From positions 1-64,000 of the forward strand of contig JAQGEQ010000235.1 in assembly GCA_034620365.1 (NCBI GenBank): a stretch of DNA of 64,000 nucleotides. Direction: 5' to 3'. Position 1 is the stretch's first letter; the number at the start of each line of letters is the position of its first letter. A model generated the notes under the pieces. The model saw only the letters and a list, made by a program, of their open reading frames with translations. It was not told where the DNA came from and did not search any database. Below are positions 24,728 through 36,945 of this stretch, one piece after another. This DNA comes from Pegea sp. RAD2-039. Its lineage: Eukaryota > Chordata > Thaliacea > Salpida > Salpidae. The position numbers were made by a program, and so were the translations under genes.

Positions 24728-26181
24728 CATATATCAATGTTGCATATAGCATCAAATTAGATTACCTGTTAAAAATAATTAATTTTCCTAATGTATCAAT
24801 AGTTTATTTTTTACAAAACAATTACATTTAGTGGTTTTAATTCATTTTTCAAATTAATTTTAGAAATTGTTGCCTTTTAACTAATATCATTTATAAATAA
24901 TATAAAACCGAATTTGTAAAAATTTTATTTCAAATATATTTTTAAATGTGGTTTTAAATATTAGTTGCTTTTCTTCCTTAAGTAACTATAACATAATTAT
25001 TTATTACTTTTCGTTGAAACTATTATTATAATTATGAAATAACACGTTTAAAAATAAGAGTAACGCAAATTAAATTTAAAAATTCTATTTGATTTTGATA
25101 CCTAAGTTTTTAGATTGTTTTGTCAGCTTGTAATTATCAACATCAGTTTATAAATAATCTTTAAAATACAATTTAGAAGCAAAACACAAAATAAATCATT
25201 TTAAATTACAATTTAGAAACAAAACAAAAGTATTAATTTTTTTTTATTTTTTTTTCTAATTCTTTGAACTACATTTTAAAATAAGATAAAAATATAATAT
25301 TTTGCAATAGAAATCTAAAAACATTTTCAAACATTTCCGCCGAAGCAGAACCTTAACAGATGTCTTTTACGATGAAATTTTAGTATTTGTAAATCTGTAC
25401 TAATTTTCTTACTGAAATTAGCTAGTTACAAAATCTCGTTTTAAAGATTTACTATACTTTGTGATACTTAATTTATATATAAAACTTTACTGGGAAAAGT
25501 TAGTCTTTTTACTTCTGCTGTCTGGCGCTAAAGTTGTTTAATATAAACTTTTAAATCAAAAATGTTAATTTCAGATCATAAGTAAAAATTATATCCATTT
25601 TCAAATTCTAAAAGAGAATGCCGAAGAAATATGGAAAATGTTAAAAAGTTTAGGTTAAAGCCTGCTTCTAAATAAACTTTGAACAAAGCTTTAATTATTT
25701 CATGAAATATTTCTAAACTAAAATTTAATTCTCTAGTAATAAGTTATTACAAGTTACTAATTACGTTTTTTTAAAGGTTTTTAGAAAATTTTATAGATTA
25801 ATTAAGAGAGTTCATACAGAAGTTGGTAATTTAATCTAAAATAATAAACTAAAGAATAAGTAAACTAAATAAATATACTAAACATTTTCAACCTTGTTTA
25901 CAACTGATTACCAGATTCAACAGAAAATGATAATTTCAGAGATAAAAATAAAAACAGTTTTTTTTTTTCAAATAATTAATAGCAAAATCTGAAAATGTTT
26001 AAAGTAAAACTACGAATATAATTAAATAATAAAAATAAAGTCATCAGATTCTAAAAACTTTAAAAAGTTGTTTTGCTGTTGTTATTTTGCAAAATTATAA
26101 AAAAGAATTTCAACCTAGGTTATCAAAGCCACAACGTGAAGTACTAACCACTATATATATTATATACAATTACAGCGAATG
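24728..26181. other. Spacer of unit 1 before the tRNA-like sequence
   Basis: AT-rich, shared with unit 2 (from 42375) and unit 3 (from about 63045). No gene recognised. Confidence 0.4.
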
Positions 26182-26253
26182 TAGCAGAAGATAGTTTCAA
26201 TCCATCGACCACTGGGTTATGGACCCAGCATGCTCCCGCTGCGCCATTCTACT
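26182..26253 (-). tRNA. Initiator tRNA-Met-like sequence (CAT), possible pseudogene, unit 1
   Basis: The 72-nt minus-strand sequence folds as a eukaryotic initiator tRNA-Met: acceptor AGTAGAA/TTCTGCT with discriminator A, anticodon arm CTGGG-TCCATAA-CCCAG (anticodon CAT), variable TGGTC, and T arm GATGG-ATTGAAA-CTATC. The A at the first T-loop position and the A1-T72 pair are initiator hallmarks. The D stem has a C-A mismatch, and no T-run terminator follows on the minus strand, so function is doubtful. It sits between short inverted repeats (CAGCGAAT / ATTCGCTG). Confidence 0.75.
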
Positions 26254-26830
26254 GAGATTAAAGTTATATTCGCTGGTCATAACATTAAACTTTTCATTAT
26301 AAATAATTTAAGCTAATATCTTTGAAAATTCGATTAATAATTTCTGCAGCGTGAATTTAGTGGTATTTTCTAGTTGTTTAATTACTTTGTTAAAATTTTC
26401 TTTCAAAATACATTACTACAAATTAATGAAAATTAATAAAATAATTTTAAGAAGTTAAGTCGACTTTTTTGAACTTATAGTGTTTAAAAAAATTCACCTT
26501 TTCAAATGCTTAAAGTTTCACAAATATTTTTCACTCGTTTACAAGCAGTTTGTTTATCGATATCTGTAAAGTAGATCTTCATCTAAGAAAATTTAGAGTA
26601 AATTATATGTAATGTTTTATAAGTGCCCGACTATTTTGCTTTTTCCGCCAAATAGAAGTTAGTATCAACAAATGTTTCTAAATGTCAACAAATAAACCGA
26701 AAATATTCATCAAACATCATCTGAATTTTATCTAAAGAAATGAAATTTCTTAATGTCCGGATACTCTACCTCTCACAATTTAAAAAAAGTTTACCGAAAG
26801 TAATTACTTGTTCAGAATTATTTATTTACT
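26254..26830. other. Spacer between tRNA-like sequence and LINE relics, unit 1
   Basis: AT-rich, shared with unit 2. Nothing recognised. Confidence 0.4.
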
Positions 26831-26984
26831 TTATACCAATGTCTGAACTGTTTTAAGATCAGAAATGTTCGGACACCTTTTAAAATATTCAGTGAACACA
26901 TCGGTCCCAAAACCTACTAAGTTAGAAATATAGAAAGAAAAAGATGTAACACATAGTATTATGATGAGTAATAGATAAGGAGAA

Positions 26985-27245
26985 ATATCACAGTTTAGAA
27001 ATGACAATATTGGCAATGTTATAACGGTTCAACTTCTTTTTGAACAATGCGAGTGATTCTGACATAACAATGTCTGATGGCAGCTAGTTGCACGTTTTAA
27101 TTATTAGGTAGGAGAAAGAATTTGTTCTGATTCGCGTATCAGGTGATATGGGCTTATATAGGCTATATATAAAGATATAGGCTTATTAAGATGTAATTTG
27201 TATCGTGTGAGTTCAACTTGAGGGAAGGACTAATGGAGAAGAATT
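26985..27245 (-). mobile_element. Old LINE 3' end, antisense, unit 1
   Basis: The reverse complement recalls the last ORF2 codons and start of the 3' UTR of the LINE (CAGTTTAGAAATGACAAT through AACTTGAGGGAAGGACTAAT). Heavily diverged. The unit 2 copy is at about 44210-44465. Confidence 0.7.
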
Positions 27246-27489
27246 AGAGAAAAACAAAATAACTAACTGGAGGAATTCTTTTATTCGTTTGAAGCTTGCA
27301 GTCATATCCTTTGAGGTCAGGGATCTTCTTTCATGATAGGAGAAATGGAAAAATATCTATTAAGAAAATAGATTTTTGGCATCAGAACAACTCCGTACTA
27401 CTCACACAGCAATGATCTGTTGGAGAATATGAAGGTGAATAATAATAACCATAAAAATAAAACTGAATAAATCTTACATTAACAGTATT

Positions 27490-28965
27490 ACAATTAATTA
27501 GAAATTACACTATATAAAAACCTCCTGTACAAACAAATTAAATTAGACCCATTTTATCAAATCTTTGTACAAAAATCCTTGTATAGTTTACGAGAAATAT
27601 ATTTCTAGCTTCTCTTTAGGAGGAAAAAGTGCAGTCTTATTTCACCTAGCAAAAAGCGTATTTTGTCTTTATAAATCACAAGCATAAGGCAAGATCTTAA
27701 ATACCTCAGTTGCTTGAAATGAGCAACCAGCTTGTGATGGAACCAGAGAATAAAGCTGAGTTGCTAAACAATCAATTTAATAGCGTTTTTATAACTGATG
27801 ATAGTAATACTCCTTCTCTTACTTACTCCAACATTCACACAAACGTCTCTGAGATGATAGATTATTGAAAATCATATGACCAGTCATTTAATGGAGCAAC
27901 ATCTAATAACTGACGCCTAACATGGCTTTGTGAAACAGAGATCTTCCCTGACTCAACATCTCTCTTTTCTTAACGAGCTTACAGTGCAGTATGAAAGTAA
28001 TACTCCCCGTGAAATCATATATCTCAGTTTTGCTAAAGCGTTTGATTCTGTTCTAAACAACAAGCTCATTATTGATTTATAGAAGTGAAAAGCCAACAGC
28101 TTTATCTTAAAGTGGATTGAAATTTACTTATTAGGTAAAATCAGACAAATTTGTGTTGGTTTTTTCTACTAATAATCAAGTAACCAGTTGTGTTCCTTAA
28201 GTTTCCGTTCTGGGCCCCATCTCTATTTACTTTTCATTGAAGACTTTATCAGACGACATACAGCAATAGATGATGTCAGTGTGATTGTGTATGCTGATGA
28301 TATCAACCTTTTATTCTTTATATTCTTCAAAACTTCTAACTAAATTATACGCTGTAGAAAATGGCCTATGAACTGGCAGCTCAGAATCCAGCCCACAAAT
28401 TCTGAAATTATAACTTTCTCTCGTAAACCAGCTGCAAATTCCTTGGACCAACTCTCCATCAATAGATTTATCTTCAACGAAAATTTTCAGTCCTAGACCT
28501 TGGAATTACCCTATCATCTGACTTTAAATAGCAAATTTATGTTTCCATAATCTTTTCAAAAGAAATCATCTTGTCTACTTTATTAGAAAGTCCTTTACTT
28601 CCAAGGAACCATACTTTTTTTTATAATTTTCCTCATATTGTACGTACGTCCAATTCTTGAATACAATATCAGTGAATAGATACCATATCAAGTTAGTGAT
28701 AAAAAAATTGTATTTTCGTTCAGAGAACATTTACGAGATTGGTATTTCAACACTGCCATTTCTAGAAACCATGTTTCTTTTTCTCTGTTTTGTATTATTC
28801 ACTATTATATGTTTTGGAAACCACTGAAAAGCCATGTGTGACATCTTTTGCTTTCTAAATTTATAACTTAATTATACAAAATGGTTTTTATTTCTTTGAA
28901 TATGTGTTAGCAATTGGTGATTTTTCATGCACTATTCGTCGTGCTTATTGTAATAAAAATAGTTT
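27490..28965 (+). mobile_element. Old LINE ORF2 relic, sense, unit 1
   Basis: Diverged ORF2 from the linker between endonuclease and reverse transcriptase to the 3' end. It includes a readable YADD region (TATGCTGATGATATCAACC near 28290) and a 3' UTR-like end (GTGTTAGCAATTGG). Many stops and internal losses. It lies head-to-head with the antisense relic at 26985. The unit 2 copy is at 44715-46185. Confidence 0.75.
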
Positions 28966-29187
28966 GGTTTCGAATGAGAATATTAGCAAAAGAAATTACA
29001 AAATATAGTTTTACTTTGGTTGAAAAACTGCAAATATTCATAAACTCATTTATTTACAAAGTCAAATGACTTTGTTAAATTTTGATTCCAACATAAATTC
29101 AGAAAGCTTTAAAATAACATCAAAGAAAAATATTTAGCTTCTAATTATTTCTCATATTTATCAGTTATTATATTTCTTCTTTAAACA

Positions 29188-29670
29188 TCAAAACATGTTG
29201 CTGTGAAATTTGTTAGTAACTTTCCCAGCGGTGAGTCTTCGTAGCCTTTCTTCGTGTCGACGACTTTTTTCTTCCTCTTGTTGTCGACGTCTTTCTACTT
29301 GTTCACGACGAATTTGTTCGTTATGCTGACGAACTACCTCGCTTTCCTCTTCTTGTCGACGCATCTTTTCTTGTTCACGTTGAACACGTTTTTCTTCTTG
29401 TTTACGACGTATTTTTTCTTGTCTTCTAAAGTTTTCTTGATCGCGTTGATAACGTCTTTCTTCTTGTTGACGAAGTTTGTCTTCTTGTTGTTGTCGACGT
29501 ATTTCTTCTTGTTCACGACGATTTTGCTCATATTGCTGACGAGCTACCTCCTTTTCTTCTTCTTGTCGACGCATCTTCTCTTGTTCACGTTGATAACGTT
29601 TTTCTTCTCGTTGACGACGTTTTCCTTCTTCTTGTTGCTGTTTATACATTTCACCTGAAGAATTCCACAT
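29188..29670 (-). CDS. Glu/Arg/Gln-rich coiled-coil protein, short form, unit 1
   Basis: 160 codons from ATG 29670. It begins MWNSSGEMYKQQQEE, followed by continuous charged heptad-like repeats of the type RRQQEEKRYQREQEKMRRQEEE, and ends RLRRLTAGKVTNKFHSNMF. No signal peptide or other domain. Such sequences form long single-helix or coiled-coil rods (trichohyalin-like), but the family is not identified. The first and last residues match the 569-aa unit 2 copy, while the middle is contracted, as expected from unequal exchange among repeats. The C-terminus is 8 residues longer because the stop used in unit 2 is changed. Codons are richer in G and C than their surroundings, so the plus-strand frames here are shadows. 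Confidence 0.7.
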   Translation of the reverse strand: MWNSSGEMYKQQQEEGKRRQREEKRYQREQEKMRRQEEEKEVARQQYEQNRREQEEIRRQQQEDKLRQQEERRYQRDQENFRRQEKIRRKQEEKRVQREQEKMRRQEEESEVVRQHNEQIRREQVERRRQQEEEKSRRHEERLRRLTAGKVTNKFHSNMF

Positions 29671-31122
29671 TATGATAAGATCAAAAAGTACTCTACAGCT
29701 TTTTCCTTGTCAAACAACTTAACTGACATTTAAATCAGAAAAATTTAATATAAAATTGATGAATTTATTTATTTGATTAAGATAAAATTTTACTAATCAA
29801 AATAATGTCTGATAATGTTGAAAAATTACACACTATTTATTGTTACTATTACTTTTGCAAGAAATAGTTACTTTGCTTGAACTGTTTATTATAATAAAGT
29901 AAAGAATTTGTTTACACAAATCTGCCAACAGATATTTTCTTATGAAATTTTTTCTTCTTCTTTTTTATAATATTAAATATCTAGGTTTCAAAATTTATCA
30001 GTGATTTCAAACGGTCAAAAAAATTAATTAGTCTTAAAAATACAATGCATTTTGAAAACGTTTATAAATAATTATAGCAATTATAAAAAAGTGATTAAAA
30101 CCTAAAAGATTATTAATGAAAGTTTGCAGTAAAAGAACTTAACAGGCTTATATAAACTTATTTTAATAAAAGTTTACTAGCCCTATAATAAATTACTTTG
30201 GTTTAAATTAACTATGATAATTTAGATTTAATTTAGAAACTAAATAAGATACCACTTAAACAATTTTATTTTCTAAAAACTAATTTAAAATTTGATCCTA
30301 CCATAAAACAGAGTAACTAGAAAATTAGACATCAAAAACTACCTAGGCCTATAGTCTAAAAAACTTCCTTTGTGAGATATTCACCCAGGACTAGTCGCTA
30401 GCAGGTGTAAAATGAAATGGCCCTATACTGCAGAGTAATTTATACTTTAGATTGAGGGTTACCAAACATTTTTTACAAATTTATTTTATTAGTTTGATCT
30501 AAAAAATGTATATATTCTTGTTAAGAAAATAAATTCATTCTTTGCTAATAATTTTATAGTGAATAATTTTAAAAAATACTAGTTTTTTTCTAAAGACAGT
30601 TTTTAATAGCTAATAAACATTTAAGCTAAATTATTCCAAAGGTTATTCTATTCGTATTAGAAAGTTATAACTTGCTCTAACTGCTGCTTATGATTTTTAG
30701 TTATATACTTACAACTAAAGGTAAAAGCAAATTTATTTATCAATTGTCTTTAATTATCATTTATTCTCTGAAATCATTATTTAAAGTCATTAGTACTAAA
30801 CTTCATGACTTTTCTTCTTACTACAACTATAAAATGTTTAATCCTTTTAACTTTAAAACTTGTTTATGTTTTGCAAAATGATGGTTTTACAGAAATAAAA
30901 TAGTTTTAATAAATAAATAACTATTTTTATGACTCAAAATATTGTTTTTAGGCTTGTTCTTTTATACTCTTAGTTATTTATTAGTTTAAAATATCTTTAT
31001 TCTTTTATATATTTTTTTTATTTAAAGGGATTTTCTGTAAAAATTGTTTATCTTTTTTTTCGGTCAAATCGTTTTGAATCATTACATATTTTAAAAGTTA
31101 AACAAATTTTCTATATAACAAG
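29671..31122. other. Right spacer of unit 1
   Basis: AT-rich, repeated at 48157-49607. It probably holds the 5' flank of the coiled-coil gene. A short ORF at 30690-30881 recurs in unit 2 at 49174-49365, but is explained by the duplication and AT-rich sequence. Confidence 0.4.
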
Positions 31123-32287
31123 TTTACTTGATTTTTTTAAAAATGGGAAAACATTTTACTGAAGTTTCTTATTTTCTATCTTATTATTTTTTAAACGTAT
31201 GAGTTCTTGGTTTTTATTTTATTTGTCTATCCATTAAATTTTATAGAGGTCTTTTTTTCTTTTTAGTTTAGTTATCAAAGTAGAAAAAGTTAAATGAAAT
31301 TTATGTAAATATATATAATAAAATATTTTCAAAACTATATTTTAAGGTTTGATGGAATTTTATAAATCTGAAAATTAAACTATTAATGATTAATTAAGTT
31401 AAAAAATTAACTAAATAATATTTTGAATTCTGTGAATAATTTTTAATTGAATTCTAACTCCAGTAAAAAATTGATATACTTTTAGGATTATTTGTATAAG
31501 TCATTGTTATTTATAAGCAATTGACGTAAAATACTACTTCAACAAATTTTATATTAAACTAATGGTAAATAGCCTCAGCTTTCTTGAAAATAACTTTATT
31601 TTGGTGTGATTTATCATTCAGTCATTTAAATTCATTATTCGAAGGGTTCAAAAGTTTAACTTTAATGACATTTAGTATTAGTCAGACTAATTATTTTCAA
31701 ACGTTTACAAGCTTCTTGATAGCAGCTGTTGAAACAACATTTGATAAATCAAAAGATTAAATAGCTATGAGTCATATCCAAGAAAACAATTTATAGATAA
31801 AAATAATCTATTAAGTTTGTAGAAATATTTTTTGACCAAATTAAATTACCATAATTATAAAACAAAAAAGCTTTCCTTTTTTTAAATGCTGAGAAACTGA
31901 TAAAAACGTTTTGACAGAAGTCTAGATGAAACATATTTTAAATTTTTACATCTATATACTTTTATAAGCAATATGAAATTTTATAAAAAAGTTTGTACAA
32001 TTTAAATATACCTCTTTGTGTGAAAAAATAACAAACAAAAACATTTGATTTCTATTACTTATTTTATTATTATACAAAATCATCTTAATTATTTTAATGA
32101 TTGATAAACAGGATAACAACTTAAGAAATATTGTTAATGATTTTATGCTTCAATTTTCTTCAGTAATTGAAATAATTAATTTTTTTTCATGTAGCCGAAA
32201 GGTTTATTAAAACTAGATGATATAAAAACTGATAATATGCAAGTTGCTTGTTTTAATTCTATCAGCTTTTTAATTAATTTTTTCCAG
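31123..32287. other. Left spacer of unit 2
   Basis: Same AT-rich sequence as 8936-10098; no gene recognised. Confidence 0.4.
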
Positions 32288-33207
32288 CTACAGAAATGAA
32301 AAGTTTGAATAAATCTTTGACTTTTATAAAAGTATGAAAATCTATTAACAATAATTTATAAAGCTTTAATATTTTTTTCGTTTTAAGAATGCATCCAATT
32401 GCTATATGAAGACACGTAACATTACAAATGATAAATAGGAAGATATCACAGCAGATCTTTCTAACCAGCGTTCTGTTTTCTGCAAACAATTAATAGAAAA
32501 TGAAAAATATGATATTAAGAAAGAGGAAAAACTTTTGGTAACAACTATTTCATGCTATTCTTATTTATTTAAATTTTGTACAACTAGCTTTACGTTAGAA
32601 GCAAACAAAGTTAAATAAACCTTAAAATTTCATGCGAAAACTGTTGTTATTTAAGTATATATGGCAGTTTTACTCTTCAGGTTTACCGCTAATGTTAATT
32701 GAAAAAATAAAGTGAAATCAAAATTAGAAGTGAAATACGTTTTGTTAGAGCAGATGATTTAAAGTGAATAAACTATATCAATAAAAGTATACATATATTC
32801 ATTTTTTAATAAGGTTCTTAGGTTAAAAATATATTCTAATGAATAGTTTATTTAAGATGTGATAAATTACATACAGTTAGTGATTTGTATTAACTTGTCA
32901 TAAAATATTTCATCTGGATAAGAAATCGATTTAGACTTTTTGGGTCTTGTTACAATAAAAATCTTTCAATGCATTAAGATATAGGGCGGAAATGAATTTA
33001 TGTATTGCAAAAAATCATTTAATAGGAAAAATACTTTGCAAGAACATACTCGCACTGTCCACGAAAAGCAAAAAGCTTTTTCGTGTATTGAGTGTTGAAA
33101 GTCATTTGGTTAATCAGATCACCTCACACAACATAAACAAATTCACACAGGCGACAAATTATTTAAATGTAAATTTTGCTGAAGATCATTTACGCATCTA
33201 TCTACTA
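32288..33207 (+). pseudogene. Decayed C2H2 zinc-finger gene, clearest copy, unit 2
   Basis: Exon a is 32288-32331. Exon b, 32388-32537, has exactly 50 codons in phase with exon a and is open except for TAG at 32436-32438. Exon c is 32985-33207. Exon c reads as three C2H2 fingers: YCKKSF..L..H..VH, then CIEC*KSF.*SDHLTQHKQIH, the linker TGDKLFK, then CKFC*RSF. Two of the three stops stand where the family has Gly in CGKSF (GGA to TGA) and one replaces a helix residue before SDHL. The gene was probably a zinc-finger transcription factor. A frame on the other strand (32274-32489) is a shadow. Confidence 0.75.
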
Positions 33208-35002
33208 GTAGCAGGTTTCAGCTTGTTAATACATAGGTTTTAAAACTTAGTCTAAATTATTTTTATAAATTTATCAAAGAATTGTGTGGATTTGGTGAAT
33301 TATTGAATACCTTTTTTTACTATTTACTTTAGAAGTATTGCCTTATTTAAATGATTTTTTTTTATTTGTTTTTGTATCGATATATTTTTAAAGCTTTCTT
33401 ATCTATAGCAGCTTACATAGTTTTAGTTTTTTATATAATGATATATCGAATACATAGTTTTAAATTCAATGATACATTATATTTTTATTGAGAACTGCAA
33501 TGTTATCCTTCTACTAATCAAATATTTTTATTGAAAATGTCATTTGGTTTTCTGCAGTGTAAATCAGAACTTACACTTTTCTAGTAAGTTAATTCTGTAT
33601 GATAAAATTTAAAATAGTTTAAACCAAACTTTATGCAATGTTTAGTGTTTTCTTGAATTACTTTATAAATGAAACAAACAATAAATATAAATTATTCAAA
33701 AATTATTTCTCTGTTTGTGTTTGTTATAATGTTTGTAATTCACAATTATGAAAGCATTGTTAATGCTAATGTTAATGTTAATTAATTTAAATCGCTTAGA
33801 TTAGTTCTAGCTTTAGTGTGGTTTTTGAAAGTTAATATTGATCTTCATACAAATGATTTAAATAATTTTTATTGTCACGTGTTTTTAACTTGCTGATATT
33901 AGTAATTTTATTATTAAATTAACATAAATCCATTTTTGGTGCAAAATCTATGTTTTAAGTAAATATTTCTTAGCTTTAAAAACATGAAAAACAGTTTTTT
34001 AACTAGCTATTCAAGCTTGTTTTTAGAATTTTAATTCTATGCATTCGATAAATAAGTAATTTGGTATTAGTTCTTTCAACTTTCTTTTAATCAAAGATAT
34101 ATTTCTTAAATTTTCATTAAACTTCTGTTTAAATAATCATTGATTATTTAAAATGAGTTAAAAGCCCTGATTATAAAACTTGAAGCTAAAGTTGAATGTG
34201 CCAATAAATAAAATTATATTTATTCTTTAATGAATGATTAGTAAAATTTAAGTATAAAACTATACTTTCAATACTTTAGCTTGTTTTAATCAATATAAAG
34301 CATAATAAATTTGTAATAATATCTTCTGAAAATACACATTAAAGAAATAAAGTAAAAAAATTTTTTGTCAAAACAAATGATAACATTTTTCAAACTTTTT
34401 TTTTCAGTTTACTAAATTTAATGATATTTCAAATGTATTTTGTATGAAGGGTATATAAATCATTTTTTAGTAGATGTAGTTTGTATTTATTCTGTTACAA
34501 TTTTATCACTAATTAAATTCATATTTTAAGCATTATTAAAATTTTTTTGTTGAAATATTTAAAATTCAAAGCTAGTTTTGGAATTTGTTACCGTTTAGTT
34601 TTAACAAGTGTGAAAATTTGTATTAGTTTCCTAACAACATACTAAATAACTACTAAATAAACCAATAAAATCAAAATTAGTTAAAGTGAATAAACTGGGA
34701 AAACAATTTAATGTTGAAAATCATTTGTTACAAATTGAAGCCACAAACGGCAGATTATAAGAAGTCTATATAAACCGAAATTATTATAAAGAAATTAATC
34801 GAAAATTTTTATGGAAATTTTTGACTCACCAGATATTTTTGGAGTTGAACAAGTTTCAACAAAGTTTGACGCAAATGTTTCTACAAAAAGAAACTTCTAG
34901 TTTTTTTTTCTACTTTGCAGAAACAATTAGAAAATATAAATCCACAAAAAGCAATCTGCAACCGCTCCACGTTAAATTCGTAAAATCAAAACAAGTTAAA
35001 AC
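33208..35002. other. Spacer of unit 2, no gene seen
   Basis: Matches 11026-12821. Includes the poly-pyrimidine tract and acceptor-like site before the 61-codon ORF. Confidence 0.4.
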
Positions 35003-35188
35003 ATGTTCAACTTCAAGAAAAAGATTAAAACTTGTTCCCAAGCTGTTGCCAAAAATCATTTTAAAGATTTTGTAAAATTATTTGAAGAAGAAATTCTCCG
35101 CAGACATTTTGATATCATAAATGTTCTTTTCTATTTCAAAAACGACAAAAACGGAGATAAAACTGCTGAGATGACAACAGCTGTTTAA
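35003..35188 (+). CDS. 61-codon ORF, unit 2 copy
   Basis: Same frame and length as the unit 1 copy at 12822. Reads FEEEILRRHFDIINVL where unit 1 has FEEELLDRHFDFINVL, and DKNGDK where unit 1 has DKNRDK. The flanking non-coding sequence is almost identical between units, so the cluster of changes inside the ORF stands out. Function unknown. Confidence 0.4.
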   Translation: MFNFKKKIKTCSQAVAKNHFKDFVKLFEEEILRRHFDIINVLFYFKNDKNGDKTAEMTTAV

Positions 35189-36167
35189 GATCTAGTAAGA
35201 CAGCTTCATTGCTACCTTTCCTTGTAAATATTTTTCTTTCAACTGAATTTATTAATTAATCAATAAAAAGAAAAATTCAAATCAAAAAGTATTTAAGAAA
35301 AATAATAAAACTTTAATTTCATCAAATTTTATCAAACTTTATTTTAGAGTAAAATTTATTAACATAAATTGATTTGTATCCAAATATTGCTGATTTAAAA
35401 TTAATAAAAACAATCTTTTCCCTTTAGAAATAAACTGAAAACCTAATAAGATATCTAATTAAAAAGAAGTCAGAACAAACAAACTAGGAGTTTTGTATTT
35501 TGTTATTTTACTGTTATCTAGCGTTGATTGTTCTGTTATAAAAATTTTCTTTTAATTCTACTGTTTATAAACATCTATTCGGATAATATTTATTTTATAA
35601 TCTTTAATATTATTTCAAGAAAACAATCCATTCATTTAATTTAATGAAAATAATTTATAGTTCAAAAGTTAATAAAAATTTAGAATTGAACTTTTTTAAA
35701 CTTCTCAAAACCAAAATAAAATATAACTAATCGAAAAAATTAATAGAAGCTATCTAGACACAATAATTGCAAGTAATAAATGGTAATAAAAGGAAAAATA
35801 TCAAAATATTCTTGTTTATATAAATTTAGAAATTACCATCGTATAATCGAAAAAATTTATTTTAGTTAAATATTTCATAATTAATTTTTTAATTAAAAGT
35901 TTACAAATATTAATTATTAATTAGTTTAATAAAAAATAGTCAACCTAAAAGAAATTTCTAAACACTAAAGTAAAAATAAAATAATAATTTAAATAACTTT
36001 CAATTATCTTTTTCAAATTGTATTATCCCTCTAATCAGTTAAATTGCAAAATTAAAAAAGTAGAAAATTTAATAATATCTTATTTTACAAAAAGCAATAC
36101 TGATAAAATTATAAAAATGCAAACACAAACATTCTATCTGAATAAGTTATTTATCAGAAGTGATTTG
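35189..36167. other. AT-rich spacer, unit 2
   Basis: Same as 13008-13984; nothing coding seen. Confidence 0.4.
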
Positions 36168-36945
36168 TATATTATATATTGTGATTGGTGACAGTAAAAA
36201 TCTTTTATGAAAACTGGTGGATCCAAATAAAAGTGGCAAGACTTTACGGTCAACTGTATAGAAAATTCCTGAAAACTGACTTCATCAAAGCAAGCTTGCA
36301 ATTGCCAATCCTGCAAAAAATTTATTCTGGTGAAGATCCGGTAATAGAATGCTTTAAATGTCTCTTCTGCTTTCATCTCACCTGTAGTGATGTGAGCAAG
36401 AAAATTTATGATATGTTTGATAAAAACCAAATGAAGCAAATGGGATTTAAATAGTTCTGCATTAAATGAATAACCATGAACACAACAGCTCCCTCAACCA
36501 ATTCTGATGAAAACCTATTATCAGACATCAGCAGATCTGTATCTGCTTAATTAGCCAAATTTAAATCGGAAATTGGCAACGATGATGCCATGAACAGTGA
36601 GAAATTTTCTAGTTTGTCTAAATCAGTGGACGAACTGAATGCCCCTACAAAGAAACCAGACACATGGGTCTCGGTGGTCGGTGATTCCCGTTCCAACAAA
36701 AATGCTAGTATGGTGCAGATTCTTGCCAAGAAGGTCACCGATACGCACAAAACACTCACCTTAGACCATGAGGACAGAGAAAACGATTTCATCATCTTTA
36801 ATGTCTATGAGACTGATAAAGATGATGACAGTAAGTTTTTTGATCAATTGTGCTCTTAAAGCCTTGATTTTTTGAACGTTCCAAAGGTATCAATGACTAG
36901 ACTTGGAGCAAAAAGCTCACATCGTTAAAAACCGTTGAAAGTGAC
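36168..36945 (+). mobile_element. ORF1-only LINE relic, unit 2
   Basis: Copy of 13985-14763 with its own lesions, for example TAG at about 36450 where units 1 and 3 have TGG. Begins with the leader GGTGACAGTAAAAATCTTTT and stops within ORF1. Confidence 0.8.

Larger units (their letters stand above)
8936..31122. repeat. Segmental duplication unit 1
   Basis: Begins with TTTACTTGATTTTTT, the same bases that begin unit 2 at 31123 and unit 3 at 49608, and ends where unit 2 starts. Long stretches align collinearly with the other units with only scattered differences. Unit-specific features are the LINE insertions at 18945-20643 and 21150-24727 and a short coiled-coil gene. Confidence 0.9.

Noticed and set aside
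30690..30881. 63-codon ORF repeated at 49174
   Set aside because: Shared only because the spacer is duplicated; no coding signature beyond being open in AT-rich DNA.
32274..32489. Minus-strand 71-codon hydrophobic ORF found in several units
   Set aside because: It lies antisense to zinc-finger exons with matching splice sites and is not kept in frame in unit 1.
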